Shown here one piece after another: positions 50,516 through 61,252 of a stretch of DNA of 64,000 nt. The stretch is from Geofilum rubicundum JCM 15548. Its GTDB lineage: Bacteria; Bacteroidota; Bacteroidia; Bacteroidales; Marinilabiliaceae. The notes beneath the pieces were generated by a model. It did no database searches, was not told the DNA's origin, and saw only the letters and a list, made by a program, of their open reading frames with translations. The stretch covers positions 1-64,000 of the forward strand of contig NZ_BAZW01000016.1 of assembly GCF_000974365.1 (NCBI RefSeq). The letters run 5' to 3'. How positions within the stretch are numbered: position 1 is the stretch's first letter; the number at the start of each line of letters is the position of its first letter. The translations under genes and the position numbers were made by a program.

Positions 50516-50733
50516 TTATTTATACCTGTAACTAATTCTGCCTTTGGTCAAATCATAAGGTGACATTTCCACCTTAACCTTGTCTCCCGGAAGAATTTTA
50601 ATATAATGCATACGCATTTTACCGGAGATATGTGCGGTGATCACATGTCCGTTTTCCAACTCCACGCGAAACATGGCGTTGGATAGTGCTTCGATAATTG
50701 TACCGTCTTGTTCTATAGAGCTTGTTTAGCCAT
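50516..50733 (-). CDS. infA: translation initiation factor IF-1 (one-base frameshift near 50721)
   Basis: From ATG 50733 the frame reads MAKQ and then breaks; one base on it continues [40 protein letters not shown] and [20 protein letters not shown] to YRYK and a stop at 50516. That is a complete 72-residue OB-fold IF-1, which binds the A site during initiation. The span of 218 bases is one short of a multiple of three, exactly one missing base, in CAAGC. IF-1 is essential, so this is most likely a consensus error. Confidence 0.93.
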
Positions 50734-50754
50734 AACTCTATCACTTTAATTTTT

Positions 50755-51534
50755 TTAAGACTGCAAAGTTAACACTTCTTCTACAAATTTAAAACTGGAA
50801 AGTATATCAGATTTACTTTTCCCCACAGCAATTGTGTGTTCAAAGTGAGCTGAAACACTTCTATCAACAGTTCTAATGGTCCATTGGTCATCTTCCAAAA
50901 TAATTTGGCGCTTCCCAAGATTAATCATTGGTTCAATGGCAATAACCATACCTTTACGCAGTTTTACGCCATTGCCCTTACGTCCATAGTTCGGAACCTC
51001 CGGCGCTTCGTGCAGTTGCCTGCCCACTCCGTGCCCCACCATTTCACGTACCACAGAATAACCTCTTGACTCACAATAATTCTGAACGGCATAGCCAATA
51101 TCCCCTATTCTATTGCCCTCCACTGCGGCTTCAATGCCTGCATACAAGGAGGCTTTGGTGGCTTCCAATAAAGCTTTCACTTCAGGATTAACCTGCCCGA
51201 CTTCAAAAGTATAGGCACTATCCCCGAAAAAACCATTCAATAAAACCCCGCAATCAATAGAGACAATATCCCCTTCTTTAAGGGGTGTTTTGTTGGGTAT
51301 GCCATGTACCACATGTTCGTTAACAGAAGTACACAATGAATTGGGAAATCCCTGATAGTTCAAAAAACCCGGTACACCCTTATGATCTCTGATAAATTCC
51401 TCAGCTATCTTATCCAGGTCAAGTGTAGTCACACCAGGTTTCACAGCCTTAGCCACTTCACCCAGTGTTTTTCCTACCAGAAGATTACTCTCCCTTAACA
51501 ACTCTATTTCTTCGTCAGTCTTTAAATAAACCAT
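50755..51534 (-). CDS. map: methionine aminopeptidase type I
   Basis: A 259-residue metalloprotease removing N-terminal methionine from new proteins. Metal ligands lie in SIDCGVLLNGFFGDSAYTFE (two Asp), VGHGVGRQLHEAPEVPNYG (His) and VIAIEPMINLG (Glu). Position between secY and infA is standard for the phylum. Confidence 0.96.
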   Translation of the reverse strand: MVYLKTDEEIELLRESNLLVGKTLGEVAKAVKPGVTTLDLDKIAEEFIRDHKGVPGFLNYQGFPNSLCTSVNEHVVHGIPNKTPLKEGDIVSIDCGVLLNGFFGDSAYTFEVGQVNPEVKALLEATKASLYAGIEAAVEGNRIGDIGYAVQNYCESRGYSVVREMVGHGVGRQLHEAPEVPNYGRKGNGVKLRKGMVIAIEPMINLGKRQIILEDDQWTIRTVDRSVSAHFEHTIAVGKSKSDILSSFKFVEEVLTLQS

Positions 51535-51551
51535 GCCAGTGTAAAAATCAT

Positions 51552-52889
51552 TTAAAAGGCAGCTGCACCACCACCGGTCCGGCCTTTGATTCTTCCTGAT
51601 TTCAACAGACCATCATAATGTCTCATCAGCAAATGGCTCTCAATCTGTTGCAAAGTATCCAAAACAACACCCACTAAAATCAACAGTGAGGTTCCGCCAT
51701 AAAACTGAGCAAAATTCTGATCAATTCCTGCTAACATGGCAAAAGCTGGTAAAATAGCCACAAAAGCAAGGAAGAAAGACCCGGGTAATGTAATTTTAGA
51801 CATCACAGAATCTAAAAACTCTGCCGTTTTCTTTCCAGGTTTAACGCCGGGAATAAAACCACCGTTACGCTTCATGTCATCCGCCATTTGCGTCGGATTA
51901 ATAGTGATAGCGGTATAGAAATAGGTGAATAAAATAATCAGGAAAGCGAAAGAGAAGTTATACCAAAACCCTGTAAAGTTAGAAAAAACAGCGGCAAATC
52001 CTGTAGCAGCTTCGCTGTCTACAAAACCGGCCAAAGTAATTGGAATAAACATAATCGCCTGAGCAAAAATGATAGGCATAACTCCAGCTGCATTCACCTT
52101 CAAAGGAATATACTGGCGAACACCACCATACTGCTTATTACCAACAATTCTCTTGGCATACTGAACAGGCACTCTGCGTGTTCCCTGCACCAGCAAAATA
52201 GCACCTTCAAACACAAAGAACAGAACAACAAATTCAATCAGCAGCATCACCAAACCACCTCCTTCTTCCAGTCTGGAAACAAATTCTGCGAAAAGGGAGA
52301 AGGGCAGCATGGCAATAATTCCAATCATGATGATCAAAGAAATACCATTACCAATACCTTTGTCCGTAATTCTTTCGCCTAGCCACATCACAAACATACT
52401 TCCTGCTGTGAGAATGATGGTTGACATGACAGTGAAACTCCATCCGGCATTAACAAAGGCAGATTCGGGCAATTGGGCGTGAAGGTTTGCGATGTAGCCC
52501 GGGGCTTGAAACAACAGAATAACCACAGTTAAATACCTGGTTATCTGATTGATTTTACGACGGCCACTTTCTCCTTCACGTTGTAAACGCTGAAAATAAG
52601 GAACGGCGATACCCAATAACTGGATAACAATAGAAGCCGAGATATAAGGCATAATACCTAATGCCATAATAGAAGCATTGGCAAATGCTCCCCCTGAAAA
52701 CATGTTAAGCAATCCCAAAACTCCCTGATCGGTTTGGGCGGCAAGGTTTGCTAACTGAGTTGGATCAATACCCGGTAAAACGACTTTAGAACCCAGACGA
52801 TAAATCAGAATTAATCCCAAAGTGGTCATAATCCTGCTTCTGAGGTCGTCGATCTTCCAGATATTACGGATGGTTTCGAAAAGTTTCAT
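51552..52889 (-). CDS. secY: SecY, protein-conducting channel subunit
   Basis: A 445-residue protein with ten membrane spans. ALGIMPYISASIVIQLLGIA (TM2, plug side, residues ~76-95), GIGNGISLIIMIGI, and PTQMADDMKRNGGFIPGVKP in the large cytoplasmic loop are SecY signatures. Forms the Sec translocon with SecE/SecG. Intact. Confidence 0.97.
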   Translation of the reverse strand: MKLFETIRNIWKIDDLRSRIMTTLGLILIYRLGSKVVLPGIDPTQLANLAAQTDQGVLGLLNMFSGGAFANASIMALGIMPYISASIVIQLLGIAVPYFQRLQREGESGRRKINQITRYLTVVILLFQAPGYIANLHAQLPESAFVNAGWSFTVMSTIILTAGSMFVMWLGERITDKGIGNGISLIIMIGIIAMLPFSLFAEFVSRLEEGGGLVMLLIEFVVLFFVFEGAILLVQGTRRVPVQYAKRIVGNKQYGGVRQYIPLKVNAAGVMPIIFAQAIMFIPITLAGFVDSEAATGFAAVFSNFTGFWYNFSFAFLIILFTYFYTAITINPTQMADDMKRNGGFIPGVKPGKKTAEFLDSVMSKITLPGSFFLAFVAILPAFAMLAGIDQNFAQFYGGTSLLILVGVVLDTLQQIESHLLMRHYDGLLKSGRIKGRTGGGAAAF

Positions 52890-52918
52890 ATCTTAAATTA
52901 GATTTATAAGGTCATTTG

Positions 52919-52944
52919 ATCCTGCCCGCCAGAGCGGACAGGAT
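52919..52944 (-). repeat. REP-like hairpin between rplO and secY
   Basis: On the minus strand ATCCTGTCCGC and GCGGGCAGGAT form an 11-bp stem with one G-U pair around the four-base loop TCTG. GC-rich in an otherwise AT-rich spacer, with no T-run after it, so not a normal terminator. It looks like a mobile palindromic repeat or a processing/attenuation site. Confidence 0.6.
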
Positions 52945-52949
52945 TCAAA

Positions 52950-53396
52950 TTACAGTTTCACAACAGTTCCCTGAGCCGCTTCAATAGCTGCTTCAGCAGA
53001 TTTTGAGAAAGCATGAGCCTTAACTTCAACTTTCGAGCTGATTGCACCATTTCCCAGTATTTTTACCAGGTCATTCTTATTGACATATCCTGCCTCAATA
53101 AGATTCTCGGGGGCAATAACACTCCATCCGTTCTTCTCAGCCAAAATCTGAAGAACATTGAGGTTGATTGACTTATACTCCTTACGGTTGACATTCTTAA
53201 AACCAAACTTTGGAACCCGTCTTTGAAGTGGCATTTGACCACCTTCAAATCCGATTTTTCTTGAATAACCTGATCGGGACTTTGCACCCTTATGACCACG
53301 TGTAGAAGTTCCGCCATGTCCGGAACCTTGTCCCCGGCCGATCCTCTTTTCGTGATGCGTTGCGCCTTCACCAGGTTTTAACTCATTAAGTTTCAT
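52950..53396 (-). CDS. rplO: 50S ribosomal protein L15
   Basis: A 148-residue L15: [20 protein letters not shown], the glycine-rich [18 protein letters not shown], and [19 protein letters not shown]. Late-assembly large-subunit protein. Followed by a palindromic hairpin before secY. Confidence 0.97.
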   Translation of the reverse strand: MKLNELKPGEGATHHEKRIGRGQGSGHGGTSTRGHKGAKSRSGYSRKIGFEGGQMPLQRRVPKFGFKNVNRKEYKSINLNVLQILAEKNGWSVIAPENLIEAGYVNKNDLVKILGNGAISSKVEVKAHAFSKSAEAAIEAAQGTVVKL

Positions 53397-53426
53397 ATCT
53401 TATCGTGATAAACTTCGTTAAAACAA

Positions 53427-53603
53427 TTATTTTGAGACACTCACAAGGTGTCTTACTTTGTCCACCATTCCCATAATCACAGGATTTTCCTCATGTTCAA
53501 CGGTGGCGTTTAGCTTTCTCAAACCAAGTGATTCCAAAGTCTTCTTCTGACGACTGGTACACCTGATTTTACTGCGAACCTGAGTTACTTTTATTTTAGC
53601 CAT
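53427..53603 (-). CDS. rpmD: 50S ribosomal protein L30
   Basis: A 58-residue protein: AKIKVTQVRSKIRCTSRQKK, TLESLGLRKLNATVEHEEN, and PVIMGMVDKVRHLVSVSK. Complete, of usual size, between rpsE and rplO as expected. Confidence 0.96.
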   Translation of the reverse strand: MAKIKVTQVRSKIRCTSRQKKTLESLGLRKLNATVEHEENPVIMGMVDKVRHLVSVSK

Positions 53604-53614
53604 AACTTTATTGC

Positions 53615-54133
53615 TTAACCATTAAACACTTTGTCCAGAGTTACTCCCCGGTGCTGAGCTACTGTATGAGCATCACGCATTTCGCACAATCCTTCAATCG
53701 TAGCCTTAACCAGGTTGTGCGGGTTAGCTGAGCCTTTCGACTTCGCCAATACATCCACCACACCAGCACTTTCAAGTACGGCACGCATCGCACCACCTGC
53801 TACAAGACCGGTACCATGAGAAGCGGGCTTCATAAAAACACGGGCTCCGCCAAACTTGGCAATCTGCTCATGTGGAATGGTACCATTGACAATAGGAACT
53901 TTCACCAAATTTTTCTTAGCGGCTTCTACTCCTTTGGCAATAGCGGTGGTCACTTCATTGGCTTTTCCCAGGCCCCAGCCCACGATACCATTCTCATTAC
54001 CTACAACAACAATGGCCGAGAAGCTGAAAGTTCTACCACCCTTGGTAACTTTGGTAACGCGATTAATGGCTACCAATCTGTCCTTCAATTCGAGGTCATT
54101 TGTTGTACGGACTCTATTTGTATTTCCTGCCAT
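53615..54133 (-). CDS. rpsE: 30S ribosomal protein S5
   Basis: A 172-residue S5: [20 protein letters not shown] (double-stranded RNA-binding half) and [20 protein letters not shown]. Involved in decoding accuracy. Confidence 0.98.
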   Translation of the reverse strand: MAGNTNRVRTTNDLELKDRLVAINRVTKVTKGGRTFSFSAIVVVGNENGIVGWGLGKANEVTTAIAKGVEAAKKNLVKVPIVNGTIPHEQIAKFGGARVFMKPASHGTGLVAGGAMRAVLESAGVVDVLAKSKGSANPHNLVKATIEGLCEMRDAHTVAQHRGVTLDKVFNG

Positions 54134-54139
54134 AATTAT

Positions 54140-54496
54140 TTAGAATTTAAGACCTGCCTCACGAGCAGCGTCCGCTAATTGTTTTACTCTACCATGATAC
54201 AAATAACCATTTCTGTCGAAAACCACTCCAGAAATACCGGCCGCTTGGGCCTTTTCTGCAATGAGTTTACCAACTTTGGCTGCTTGTTCTGTTTTGGTAA
54301 CTTTCTCAGCAGCGATATCTTTCAACAACGAAGATACGGAAACCAGTGTTTTTCCTGATTTATCATCAATCAATTGAACAGATATCTGCTTATTGCTTCT
54401 ATAAACGGTCATCCGTGGTCGTTCGGCTGTGCCCTCGACTTTGCTACGGATGCGTCTTTTTATTTTAAATCGCCTATCTAATTTCGAAAAAGCCAT
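54140..54496 (-). CDS. rplR: 50S ribosomal protein L18
   Basis: A 118-residue L18 that binds 5S r[40 protein letters not shown], and [20 protein letters not shown]. Confidence 0.98.
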   Translation of the reverse strand: MAFSKLDRRFKIKRRIRSKVEGTAERPRMTVYRSNKQISVQLIDDKSGKTLVSVSSLLKDIAAEKVTKTEQAAKVGKLIAEKAQAAGISGVVFDRNGYLYHGRVKQLADAAREAGLKF

Positions 54497-54517
54497 AACA
54501 CTTACTAATTAATCAAA

Positions 54518-55069
54518 TTAAACTTTTGCACTCTTACCGGCCTTACGCCTTACTACTTCGCCTTTAAAGCGAACACCTTTACCTTTATATGGCTCTGGTT
54601 TACGCAATTCGCGAATTTTGGCACAAACCTGCCCCAAGAGTTGCTTGTCAATGGATTCAAGTGTTATGATCGGATTACTTTTCCGGTCTGTAACTGCTTC
54701 CACCTTAATTTCTTTAGGCAACTGCATATGTATAGCGTGTGAATACCCCAGAGACAATTCCAAAATCTGACCAGTAGATGTGGCACGATAACCGACACCA
54801 ACCAATTCCATTTTTTTCTGGTAGCCTTCTGACACACCAATCACCATATTATTGATCAGTGATCGATACAAACCATGCATAGCGCGGTGGTTCTTCTCAT
54901 CAGTTGGTCTTGTCAACTGAACTTCACCATCTTTAACTTCAACTTTAATATCAGGGTGGATGGCTTGTTCCAATTCTCCTTTGGCACCCTTTACGGTGAC
55001 CAAACTATCTTTAACCGTTACGCTTACGCCGGCTGGTATGTTTACGGGTGATTTTCCTATCCTAGACAT
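54518..55069 (-). CDS. rplF: 50S ribosomal protein L6
   Basis: A 183-residue L6: SRIGKSPVNIPAGVSVTVKD, MHGLYRSLINNMVIGVSEGY, and the C-terminal KPEPYKGKGVRFKGEVVRRK. Located near the GTPase centre. Confidence 0.98.
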   Translation of the reverse strand: MSRIGKSPVNIPAGVSVTVKDSLVTVKGAKGELEQAIHPDIKVEVKDGEVQLTRPTDEKNHRAMHGLYRSLINNMVIGVSEGYQKKMELVGVGYRATSTGQILELSLGYSHAIHMQLPKEIKVEAVTDRKSNPIITLESIDKQLLGQVCAKIRELRKPEPYKGKGVRFKGEVVRRKAGKSAKV

Positions 55070-55083
55070 GACTTACCTCCTTT

Positions 55084-55479
55084 TTAATAAACGTAACACA
55101 ATACTTCGCCACCCACTTTCTCGTTCCTGGCTTCCTTGTCGGTCATGACGCCTTTGGAAGTCGAAAGAATTGCCACACCAAGACCATTTAAAACCCTGGG
55201 GACATTTCTGTAACCGGTATATCTACGCAATCCTGGAGAAGATATACGGCTCAAGCTATTGATAGCGGGAACTTTGGTAACGGGATCATATTTCAAGGCA
55301 ATCTTAATGATGCCTTGCTTACCGTCATCCATAAATTTATAATTAAGGATATAACCTTTTTCCAAAAGGATCTTGGTCATTTCCCTCTTAAGGTTGGAGG
55401 CTGGTATCTCAACAACCTTGTGTCGTGCCATGATGGCATTCCTGATACGCGTCAGGAAATCCGAAATAGGATCTGTCAT
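55084..55479 (-). CDS. rpsH: 30S ribosomal protein S8
   Basis: A 131-residue S8 starting [21 protein letters not shown] use the ATG at 55479 because it matches the family's N-terminus, although the frame is open 13 codons further up. The C-terminal [13 protein letters not shown]-type region reads [20 protein letters not shown]. Confidence 0.97.
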   Translation of the reverse strand: MTDPISDFLTRIRNAIMARHKVVEIPASNLKREMTKILLEKGYILNYKFMDDGKQGIIKIALKYDPVTKVPAINSLSRISSPGLRRYTGYRNVPRVLNGLGVAILSTSKGVMTDKEARNEKVGGEVLCYVY

Positions 55480-55542
55480 ATTACTATAGTTTAAATTGAT
55501 TCCGACAAGTCGGAACAATATTTAAATACTACCAGTTGGTCT

Positions 55543-55812
55543 CTACCAACTGGCCTTTCTAACTCCTGGTATTAAACCTGCTGCAGCCATTTCTCTGAAT
55601 GAAATACGGCTTATACCGAATTGGCGCATGTAACCTTTAGGCCTTCCGGTTAATTTGCATCGGTTGTGCATACGCACAGGAGAAGCATTCTTGGGAAGCT
55701 TTTGTAAACCTTCATAGTCACCTTCAGCTTTAAGCTTGGCGCGTTTTTCAGCATATTTGGCAACAAGCCTGGCCCGTTTTACTTCGCGGGCTTTCATTGA
55801 TTCTTTTGCCAT
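55543..55812 (-). CDS. rpsN: 30S ribosomal protein S14, zinc-free form
   Basis: An 89-residue S14: [20 protein letters not shown], then [20 protein letters not shown] and [11 protein letters not shown]. The long form without the CxxC zinc ribbon. Confidence 0.97.
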   Translation of the reverse strand: MAKESMKAREVKRARLVAKYAEKRAKLKAEGDYEGLQKLPKNASPVRMHNRCKLTGRPKGYMRQFGISRISFREMAAAGLIPGVRKASW

Positions 55813-55816
55813 ATAA

Positions 55817-56374
55817 CTAGTTCTTTTTTAAGTTCTTAAACGGTAATCCAAACTCACGCAGAAGGGCAAACGCCTCCTCATCAGTTTTTCCTGAGGTCAC
55901 AAAGGTAATATTCATACCCATAATCTTGCTTACATTATCGATATTTATTTCAGGAAAAATGATTTGCTCGGTCACACCCAGAGTGTAATTTCCACGTCCG
56001 TCCAATTTGCTTTCAATACCTTTAAAGTCACGGATACGTGGCAAAGCCACACGCACAAGTCTTTCGAGGAACTCATACATCTTCTCCTGACGTAGGGTAA
56101 CCTTCACTCCAATAGGCATTTTCTTCCTTAACTTAAAGTTAGAAATATCCTTTTTTGAATAACAAGCTACCGCCTGCTGTCCGGTGATTCCTGTCAGCTC
56201 CTTAACGGATGTTTCGATCAGTTTTTTATCGGCCACAGCTGCACCAACTCCTTGGTTGATAACAATCTTTTCTAAGCGTGGCACCTGCATGACACTTTTG
56301 TAACTAAACTCCTTTTTGAGGTTAGCTACAATCTCGTCATTGTACTTGCTTTTTAAACTTGGTGTATAGCTCAT
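55817..56374 (-). CDS. rplE: 50S ribosomal protein L5
   Basis: A 185-residue 5S rRNA-binding protein: [34 protein letters not shown] and [15 protein letters not shown]. Start overlaps the rplX stop by one base (TAATG), indicating coupling. Confidence 0.98.
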   Translation of the reverse strand: MSYTPSLKSKYNDEIVANLKKEFSYKSVMQVPRLEKIVINQGVGAAVADKKLIETSVKELTGITGQQAVACYSKKDISNFKLRKKMPIGVKVTLRQEKMYEFLERLVRVALPRIRDFKGIESKLDGRGNYTLGVTEQIIFPEINIDNVSKIMGMNITFVTSGKTDEEAFALLREFGLPFKNLKKN

Positions 56375-56694
56375 TACTTAATCTCCTCTCCTGACTTTTT
56401 AGAATAACGAACCAATTTTCCATTATCACTTGTTCTGCGTCCTATACGTGAAGCCTTCCCGGTGGAAGGATCTTTCAGGTTCAGATTCGAAATATGGATG
56501 CCGGCTTCCTTCTTAAGAATACCACCTTGTGGATTCTCGGCGTTAGGTTTGGTGTGTTTACTCACCAAATTAACACCCTCTACGATAGCGCGTTGTTTTT
56601 CAGGGAATACTTCAAGCACTTTGCCTTCCTGGCCTTTACTTGTTCCTGCATTCACAATCACTATATCGCCTTTTTTAATATGTAATTTTCCCAT
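56374..56694 (-). CDS. rplX: 50S ribosomal protein L24
   Basis: A 106-residue L24 with KOW motif: [20 protein letters not shown] and [21 protein letters not shown] choose ATG 56694 over one five codons upstream because it gives the family N-terminus and leaves a spacer after rplN. Confidence 0.95.
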   Translation of the reverse strand: MGKLHIKKGDIVIVNAGTSKGQEGKVLEVFPEKQRAIVEGVNLVSKHTKPNAENPQGGILKKEAGIHISNLNLKDPSTGKASRIGRRTSDNGKLVRYSKKSGEEIK

Positions 56695-56715
56695 TGCTGT
56701 TTGAATCATTATAGA

Positions 56716-57081
56716 TTAAAGCACTTCAGGCGCCAGAGATACGATTTTCATATATCCTTCACGCATTTCACGGGGAATGGGCCCGAAAATACGGGTTCCA
56801 CGCATTTCTCCTACGTTGTTCAGTAACACACAAGCATTGTCATCGAAGCGGATATATGAACCATCTCCTCTGCGAATTTCCTTTTTTGTGCGAACCACAA
56901 CGGCTTTACTTACTGTTCCTTTCTTCATATCTGAAGATGGAACAGCGCTCTTTATTGTTACCACAATGCGGTCACCAACGGAAGCATATCTGCGTCCGGT
57001 ACCGCCTAGTACGCGGATACAAAGTACTTCTTTGGCTCCACTGTTATCGGCAACGTTTAGTCTGGATTCTTGCTGTATCAT
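56716..57081 (-). CDS. rplN: 50S ribosomal protein L14
   Basis: A 121-residue L14: [20 protein letters not shown] and [20 protein letters not shown], contacting helix 44 at an intersubunit bridge. Confidence 0.98.
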   Translation of the reverse strand: MIQQESRLNVADNSGAKEVLCIRVLGGTGRRYASVGDRIVVTIKSAVPSSDMKKGTVSKAVVVRTKKEIRRGDGSYIRFDDNACVLLNNVGEMRGTRIFGPIPREMREGYMKIVSLAPEVL

Positions 57082-57083
57082 GT

Positions 57084-57341
57084 TTACTTAGCTCTTTCTA
57101 AGATTTCAACTAATCTCCAACGTTTCATCTTGCTAAGAGGGCGCGATTCCATAATTTTTACGGTATCTCCCTCATGGCTGTTGCTTGTTTCGTCGTGCGC
57201 ATAAAACTTCTTGGTCTTTTTCATAAACTTCCCATAAATGGGGTGTTTTTCACGAACAACAACACTCACGACAATGGTTTTATCCATTTTTTCGCTCACC
57301 ACAACGCCTACACGTTCTTTTCTCAAATTTCTTGTTTCCAT
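57084..57341 (-). CDS. rpsQ: 30S ribosomal protein S17
   Basis: An 85-residue S17: [43 protein letters not shown] 57341 preferred to an upstream one at 57359 that would overlap rpmC. Confidence 0.96.
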   Translation of the reverse strand: METRNLRKERVGVVVSEKMDKTIVVSVVVREKHPIYGKFMKKTKKFYAHDETSNSHEGDTVKIMESRPLSKMKRWRLVEILERAK

Positions 57342-57345
57342 CTGC

Positions 57346-57546
57346 TTAATTTTTATCATTAAGTTGCTTCTGACGCAGAATGGTCAGCATACGTGCAATG
57401 TTCCTACGTATTTCTCTGATCTTCATTGGGTTCTCCAATGGAGAAATGTGGTGGTTGAGATTGGTACGAACAAGATCTTGCTTTTCAGCATCTAAACGCT
57501 CCTCTATCTCATTAATGGTCATCTCTCTTATTTCGGAAGTTTTCAT
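57346..57546 (-). CDS. rpmC: 50S ribosomal protein L29
   Basis: A 66-residue helical hairpin protein: [20 protein letters not shown] and [20 protein letters not shown]. Sits at the nascent-chain exit and helps bind trigger factor and SRP. Confidence 0.97.
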   Translation of the reverse strand: MKTSEIREMTINEIEERLDAEKQDLVRTNLNHHISPLENPMKIREIRRNIARMLTILRQKQLNDKN

Positions 57547-57549
57547 CGC

Positions 57550-57981
57550 TTACGCATTTGTAGATTCAACAAAATCCCTTCTCACAATAAACTTAGTGGT
57601 GACTGGTAATTTTTGAGCTGCCAGGCGCAAGGCCTCCTTAGCTATCTCAAAAGATACACCATCACACTCAATAAGTATGCGTCCGGGCGTAACTGGCGCA
57701 ACAAACCCTTCCGGGCTACCTTTACCTTTACCCATCCTAACTTCGGCTGGCTTCTTAGTAATTGGTTTGTCCGGGAAAATACGAATCCATATCTGTCCCT
57801 GACGTTGCATATAACGGGTAACGGCAACCCTTGCCGCTTCTATTTGACGGCCTGTGATCCACTTGGTCTGCAGGGACTTGATGCCGAAGGAACCGAAGGC
57901 CAGTTCATGACCTCGCTGAGCATTCCCCTTCATCCGTCCCTTTTGCTGCCGTCTGAATTTTACTTTTTTTGGTTGTAACAT
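57550..57981 (-). CDS. rplP: 50S ribosomal protein L16
   Basis: A 143-residue L16: [20 protein letters not shown] and [40 protein letters not shown]. Near the peptidyl transferase centre. Confidence 0.98.
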   Translation of the reverse strand: MLQPKKVKFRRQQKGRMKGNAQRGHELAFGSFGIKSLQTKWITGRQIEAARVAVTRYMQRQGQIWIRIFPDKPITKKPAEVRMGKGKGSPEGFVAPVTPGRILIECDGVSFEIAKEALRLAAQKLPVTTKFIVRRDFVESTNA

Positions 57982-58013
57982 CTTTCCTGAGTCTATTAAA
58001 GGTTAACAGATGA

Positions 58014-58739
58014 TTACTTTCTTCTCTTTTTGAAACCGCCTCCACCTTGCTGGCCACCTTTTCTGTTGCCGGCTCCGGTTTCCTTGGCACTAAAGTTGGG
58101 GGAAAGATCCGGCTTACCGTAAATCTCACCTTTACAAATCCAAACCTTAATCCCAATTAAACCTGTTTTGGTTAAAGCTTCACTTTGAGAATAATCAATA
58201 TCTGCACGGAATGTGTGAAGTGGTGTACGTCCTTCCTTGTACATTTCTGAACGGGCCATTTCAGCACCATTCAAACGACCGGAAATCTGAACTTTGATAC
58301 CTTCTGCTCCCATACGCATGGTAGAAGCGATGGCCATTTTTATCGCACGGCGGTAGGCGATACGGCCTTCCAGCTGACGTGCAATATTATTGCCCACAAT
58401 CATGGCATCTAATTCAGGACGTTTCACCTCAAAGATATTGATTTGAACTTCCTTGTCAGTAATCTTCTTAAGCTCTTCCTTCAGCTTATCAACCTCCTGA
58501 CCACCTTTACCGATAATGATACCGGGACGGGCAGTATAAACTGTTATGGTAATTAACTTAAGTGTTCGTTCAATAATGATACGCGAAATACTGGCTTTAG
58601 CCAAACGCGCATTCAAGTACTTGCGGATTTTGGAATCTTCCAGCAGTTTGTCGCCGTAATTCTTTCCGCCAAACCAATTGGAATCCCATCCGCGGATGAT
58701 TCCCAATCTGTTGCTTATTGGATTTACTTTTTGTCCCAT
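58014..58739 (-). CDS. rpsC: 30S ribosomal protein S3
   Basis: A 241-residue S3 with a KH domain ([20 protein letters not shown]) and [20 protein letters not shown]. Forms the mRNA entry tunnel; the end is a Gly/Lys-rich tail [10 protein letters not shown]. Confidence 0.98.
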   Translation of the reverse strand: MGQKVNPISNRLGIIRGWDSNWFGGKNYGDKLLEDSKIRKYLNARLAKASISRIIIERTLKLITITVYTARPGIIIGKGGQEVDKLKEELKKITDKEVQINIFEVKRPELDAMIVGNNIARQLEGRIAYRRAIKMAIASTMRMGAEGIKVQISGRLNGAEMARSEMYKEGRTPLHTFRADIDYSQSEALTKTGLIGIKVWICKGEIYGKPDLSPNFSAKETGAGNRKGGQQGGGGFKKRRK

Positions 58740-58746
58740 CTGCCTA

Positions 58747-59163
58747 TTAGTTTTCCTGGTTTTCGATTGATACTTTGCTATCCACGAGAATCGTCACGTG
58801 GTTGGATCTTTTGCGAATTCTGTGCGCACGTCCCTGCGGTGCAGGTCTGAGTCTTTTCAAAATTCTGCCTGAATCCACATAAGCTTCTTTCACAAAAAGG
58901 TTGGCATCTTCTAAACGCTGACCTTCATTTTTCTCCTTCCAGTTGGCAACTGCGGACAATAAGAGCTTTTCTACACTTCTTGAAGCCTCCTTGGTAGAAA
59001 ATTTGAGGATATCGAGGGCCAGATTGATCTCTTTGCCGCGAATGAGGTCCACCACCAGCCGCATTTTACGGGGCGAGGTGGGCACATTGCGCAGCTTGGC
59101 ATAAGCCTGGCTCTTTCTGGCTTCTTTAAGTTGTTCTGCTTTTATTCTTTTTCTTGCACCCAT
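58747..59163 (-). CDS. rplV: 50S ribosomal protein L22
   Basis: A 138-residue L22: [20 protein letters not shown], and the beta-hairpin [20 protein letters not shown] that lines the exit tunnel. Confidence 0.98.
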   Translation of the reverse strand: MGARKRIKAEQLKEARKSQAYAKLRNVPTSPRKMRLVVDLIRGKEINLALDILKFSTKEASRSVEKLLLSAVANWKEKNEGQRLEDANLFVKEAYVDSGRILKRLRPAPQGRAHRIRKRSNHVTILVDSKVSIENQEN

Positions 59164-59200
59164 TTTTTTTGCATTAAAGGTATTAACACTATCAGGCTAA

Positions 59201-59470
59201 TTATCGTTTCTTATTGCCTGAGTGACCGCGATAGGTTCGCGTCGGGGCAAATTCACCTAATTTATGACCCACCATATTTTCAGTGACATAAACAGGAATG
59301 AATTTGTTACCGTTGTGTACAGCTATGGTATGCCCCACAAAATCAGGGGAAATCATAGATGCCCTGGCCCATGTCTTAATCACTGTCTTCTTACCGGAAT
59401 CGTTCATGGCGAACACTTTTCTTTCCAGCTTGTAGTTGATATAAGGCCCTTTTTTTAATGATCTGCTCAT
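59201..59470 (-). CDS. rpsS: 30S ribosomal protein S19
   Basis: An 89-residue S19: [40 protein letters not shown] and [20 protein letters not shown]. Confidence 0.98.
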   Translation of the reverse strand: MSRSLKKGPYINYKLERKVFAMNDSGKKTVIKTWARASMISPDFVGHTIAVHNGNKFIPVYVTENMVGHKLGEFAPTRTYRGHSGNKKR

Positions 59471-59490
59471 AATGTCAAATAATTAACCGG

Positions 59491-60315
59491 TTACTTTTTT
59501 TTCTTTTCAAGAATGTACTTACTAGAAGCTTTTTTAGGCGAACGGGTTTTGAAACCTTTGGCCAGTAATCCTTTTCTTGAACGTGGATGTCCTCCTGAAG
59601 AACGACCTTCTCCACCACCCATCGGGTGATCAACCGGGTTCATTACAACTCCACGTACTCTTGGACGACGACCAAGCCATCTGCTTCTACCTGCTTTACC
59701 AGACCTTTCCAGTGCATGGTCGGAATTACCGACAGCACCGATGGTGGCACGACAAGTTGTCAGAATCATTCTGGATTCACCGGATGGCAAACGTATTACT
59801 ACGTACTTACCTTCACGAGCAGCCAATTGGGCAAATGTGCCGGCACTACGAGCCATAGCTCCTCCTTTGCCGGGTTGCAGTTCAATATTATGAACGATGG
59901 TACCCAATGGAATTTCTCCTAATGGAAGCGCATTGCCAATTTCAGGCGCGCTGCCGGTTCCCGAAGAAAGTTCCATGCCTACCTGCAAACCATTAGGTGC
60001 AAGGATGTAGCGTTTTTCTCCATCTGCATAAACCAACAAAGCAATCCTGGCACTCCTGTTAGGATCGTACTGTATGGATTCAACATTTGCTGGAACACCG
60101 TCTTTATTTCGCTTGAAATCGACTACCCGATACTTCCTTTTGTGTCCGCCTCCGACATAACGCATGGTCATTTTACCGGTGTTGTTACGACCGCCGGTTT
60201 TTTTCAAAGGCTTCAGCAAGGATTTCTCTGGTACACTTGAGGTAATCGAATCAAATGCACCAATAATTTTGTGTCTCTGCCCCGGTGTTGTGGGCTTTAG
60301 CTTTCTTACTGCCAT
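59491..60315 (-). CDS. rplB: 50S ribosomal protein L2
   Basis: A 274-residue L2: [40 protein letters not shown] and the C-terminal [20 protein letters not shown] with the essential histidine near the peptidyl transferase centre. Confidence 0.98.
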   Translation of the reverse strand: MAVRKLKPTTPGQRHKIIGAFDSITSSVPEKSLLKPLKKTGGRNNTGKMTMRYVGGGHKRKYRVVDFKRNKDGVPANVESIQYDPNRSARIALLVYADGEKRYILAPNGLQVGMELSSGTGSAPEIGNALPLGEIPLGTIVHNIELQPGKGGAMARSAGTFAQLAAREGKYVVIRLPSGESRMILTTCRATIGAVGNSDHALERSGKAGRSRWLGRRPRVRGVVMNPVDHPMGGGEGRSSGGHPRSRKGLLAKGFKTRSPKKASSKYILEKKKK

Positions 60316-60320
60316 TTTAC

Positions 60321-60611
60321 TTAGATATTGCTATAAAAATCAATTTTATCTCCATCTACCAATGTTACAATAGCTTTTTTGTAAGCTGCAGAGTGACCAC
60401 TGATAATACCTGCCTTGGTATAACGGGTCTTACTTTTACCAGCATAACGCATGGTATTAACTTCTGCTACAGCAACATTGTACATCTCTTCAATGGCTTT
60501 CTTAATCTGAAGTTTGTTAACATCCTTCTTCACAATAAAGCCATATGCATTCAGGGTTTCACCCTGATGGGTCATCTTTTCAGTGACTATAGGTTTTAAT
60601 ATTACGTTCAT
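60321..60611 (-). CDS. rplW: 50S ribosomal protein L23
   Basis: A 96-residue L23: [20 protein letters not shown] and [20 protein letters not shown]. Docking site for trigger factor and SRP at the exit. Confidence 0.98.
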   Translation of the reverse strand: MNVILKPIVTEKMTHQGETLNAYGFIVKKDVNKLQIKKAIEEMYNVAVAEVNTMRYAGKSKTRYTKAGIISGHSAAYKKAIVTLVDGDKIDFYSNI

Positions 60612-60622
60612 GACTTACCTCC

Positions 60623-61252
60623 TTATTCGTTATAAAGTTTTCCGATTTGCTCAACAGAGCTTTCAGTAAGCAGCAAATACTGAGCCTTCATGATACTGTA
60701 GGTATTAAGCCCTGAGGCCACAGAAACTTCCGTTCTTGGAATATTTCGGGCCGACAGATAAACATTCCGATCAATCTCTTTCAATACCAACAAAGATCGT
60801 TTGTCATCTACCTTCAGACTTTTCCGGATGGCATCAAAAGCTTTCGATTTTGGCGCATCAAATGAAAAATCTTCAACAACCATAATCTCATTGTTTTTAG
60901 CTTTGTAAGCCAAAGCTGACAAACGAGCCAGTTGTTTAACCTTCTTATTCAATTTGAAGTTATAATCTCTTGGACGAGGACCGAAAACCCGGCCTCCACC
61001 ACGAAATATAGGGCTCTTAATGCTACCTGCACGAGCGGTACCAGTTCCCTTCTGCTTCTTAATTTTTCTTGTGCTACCGGCTATTTCACTCCGCTCCTTG
61101 GCTTTGTGTGTCCCCTGACGATTGTTGGCCAAATACTGCTTTACATCCAGATAAATGGCGTGATCGTTGGGCTCAACCGCAAAAATTGAATCAGTCAACT
61201 CAATTTTGCGTCCGGTATCTTCTCCTTTTATATTTACTATGTTCAGTTCCAT
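60623..61252 (-). CDS. rplD: 50S ribosomal protein L4
   Basis: A 209-residue L4: [40 protein letters not shown] and [20 protein letters not shown], the loop entering the exit tunnel. Start overlaps the rplC stop by one base. Confidence 0.98.
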   Translation of the reverse strand: MELNIVNIKGEDTGRKIELTDSIFAVEPNDHAIYLDVKQYLANNRQGTHKAKERSEIAGSTRKIKKQKGTGTARAGSIKSPIFRGGGRVFGPRPRDYNFKLNKKVKQLARLSALAYKAKNNEIMVVEDFSFDAPKSKAFDAIRKSLKVDDKRSLLVLKEIDRNVYLSARNIPRTEVSVASGLNTYSIMKAQYLLLTESSVEQIGKLYNE

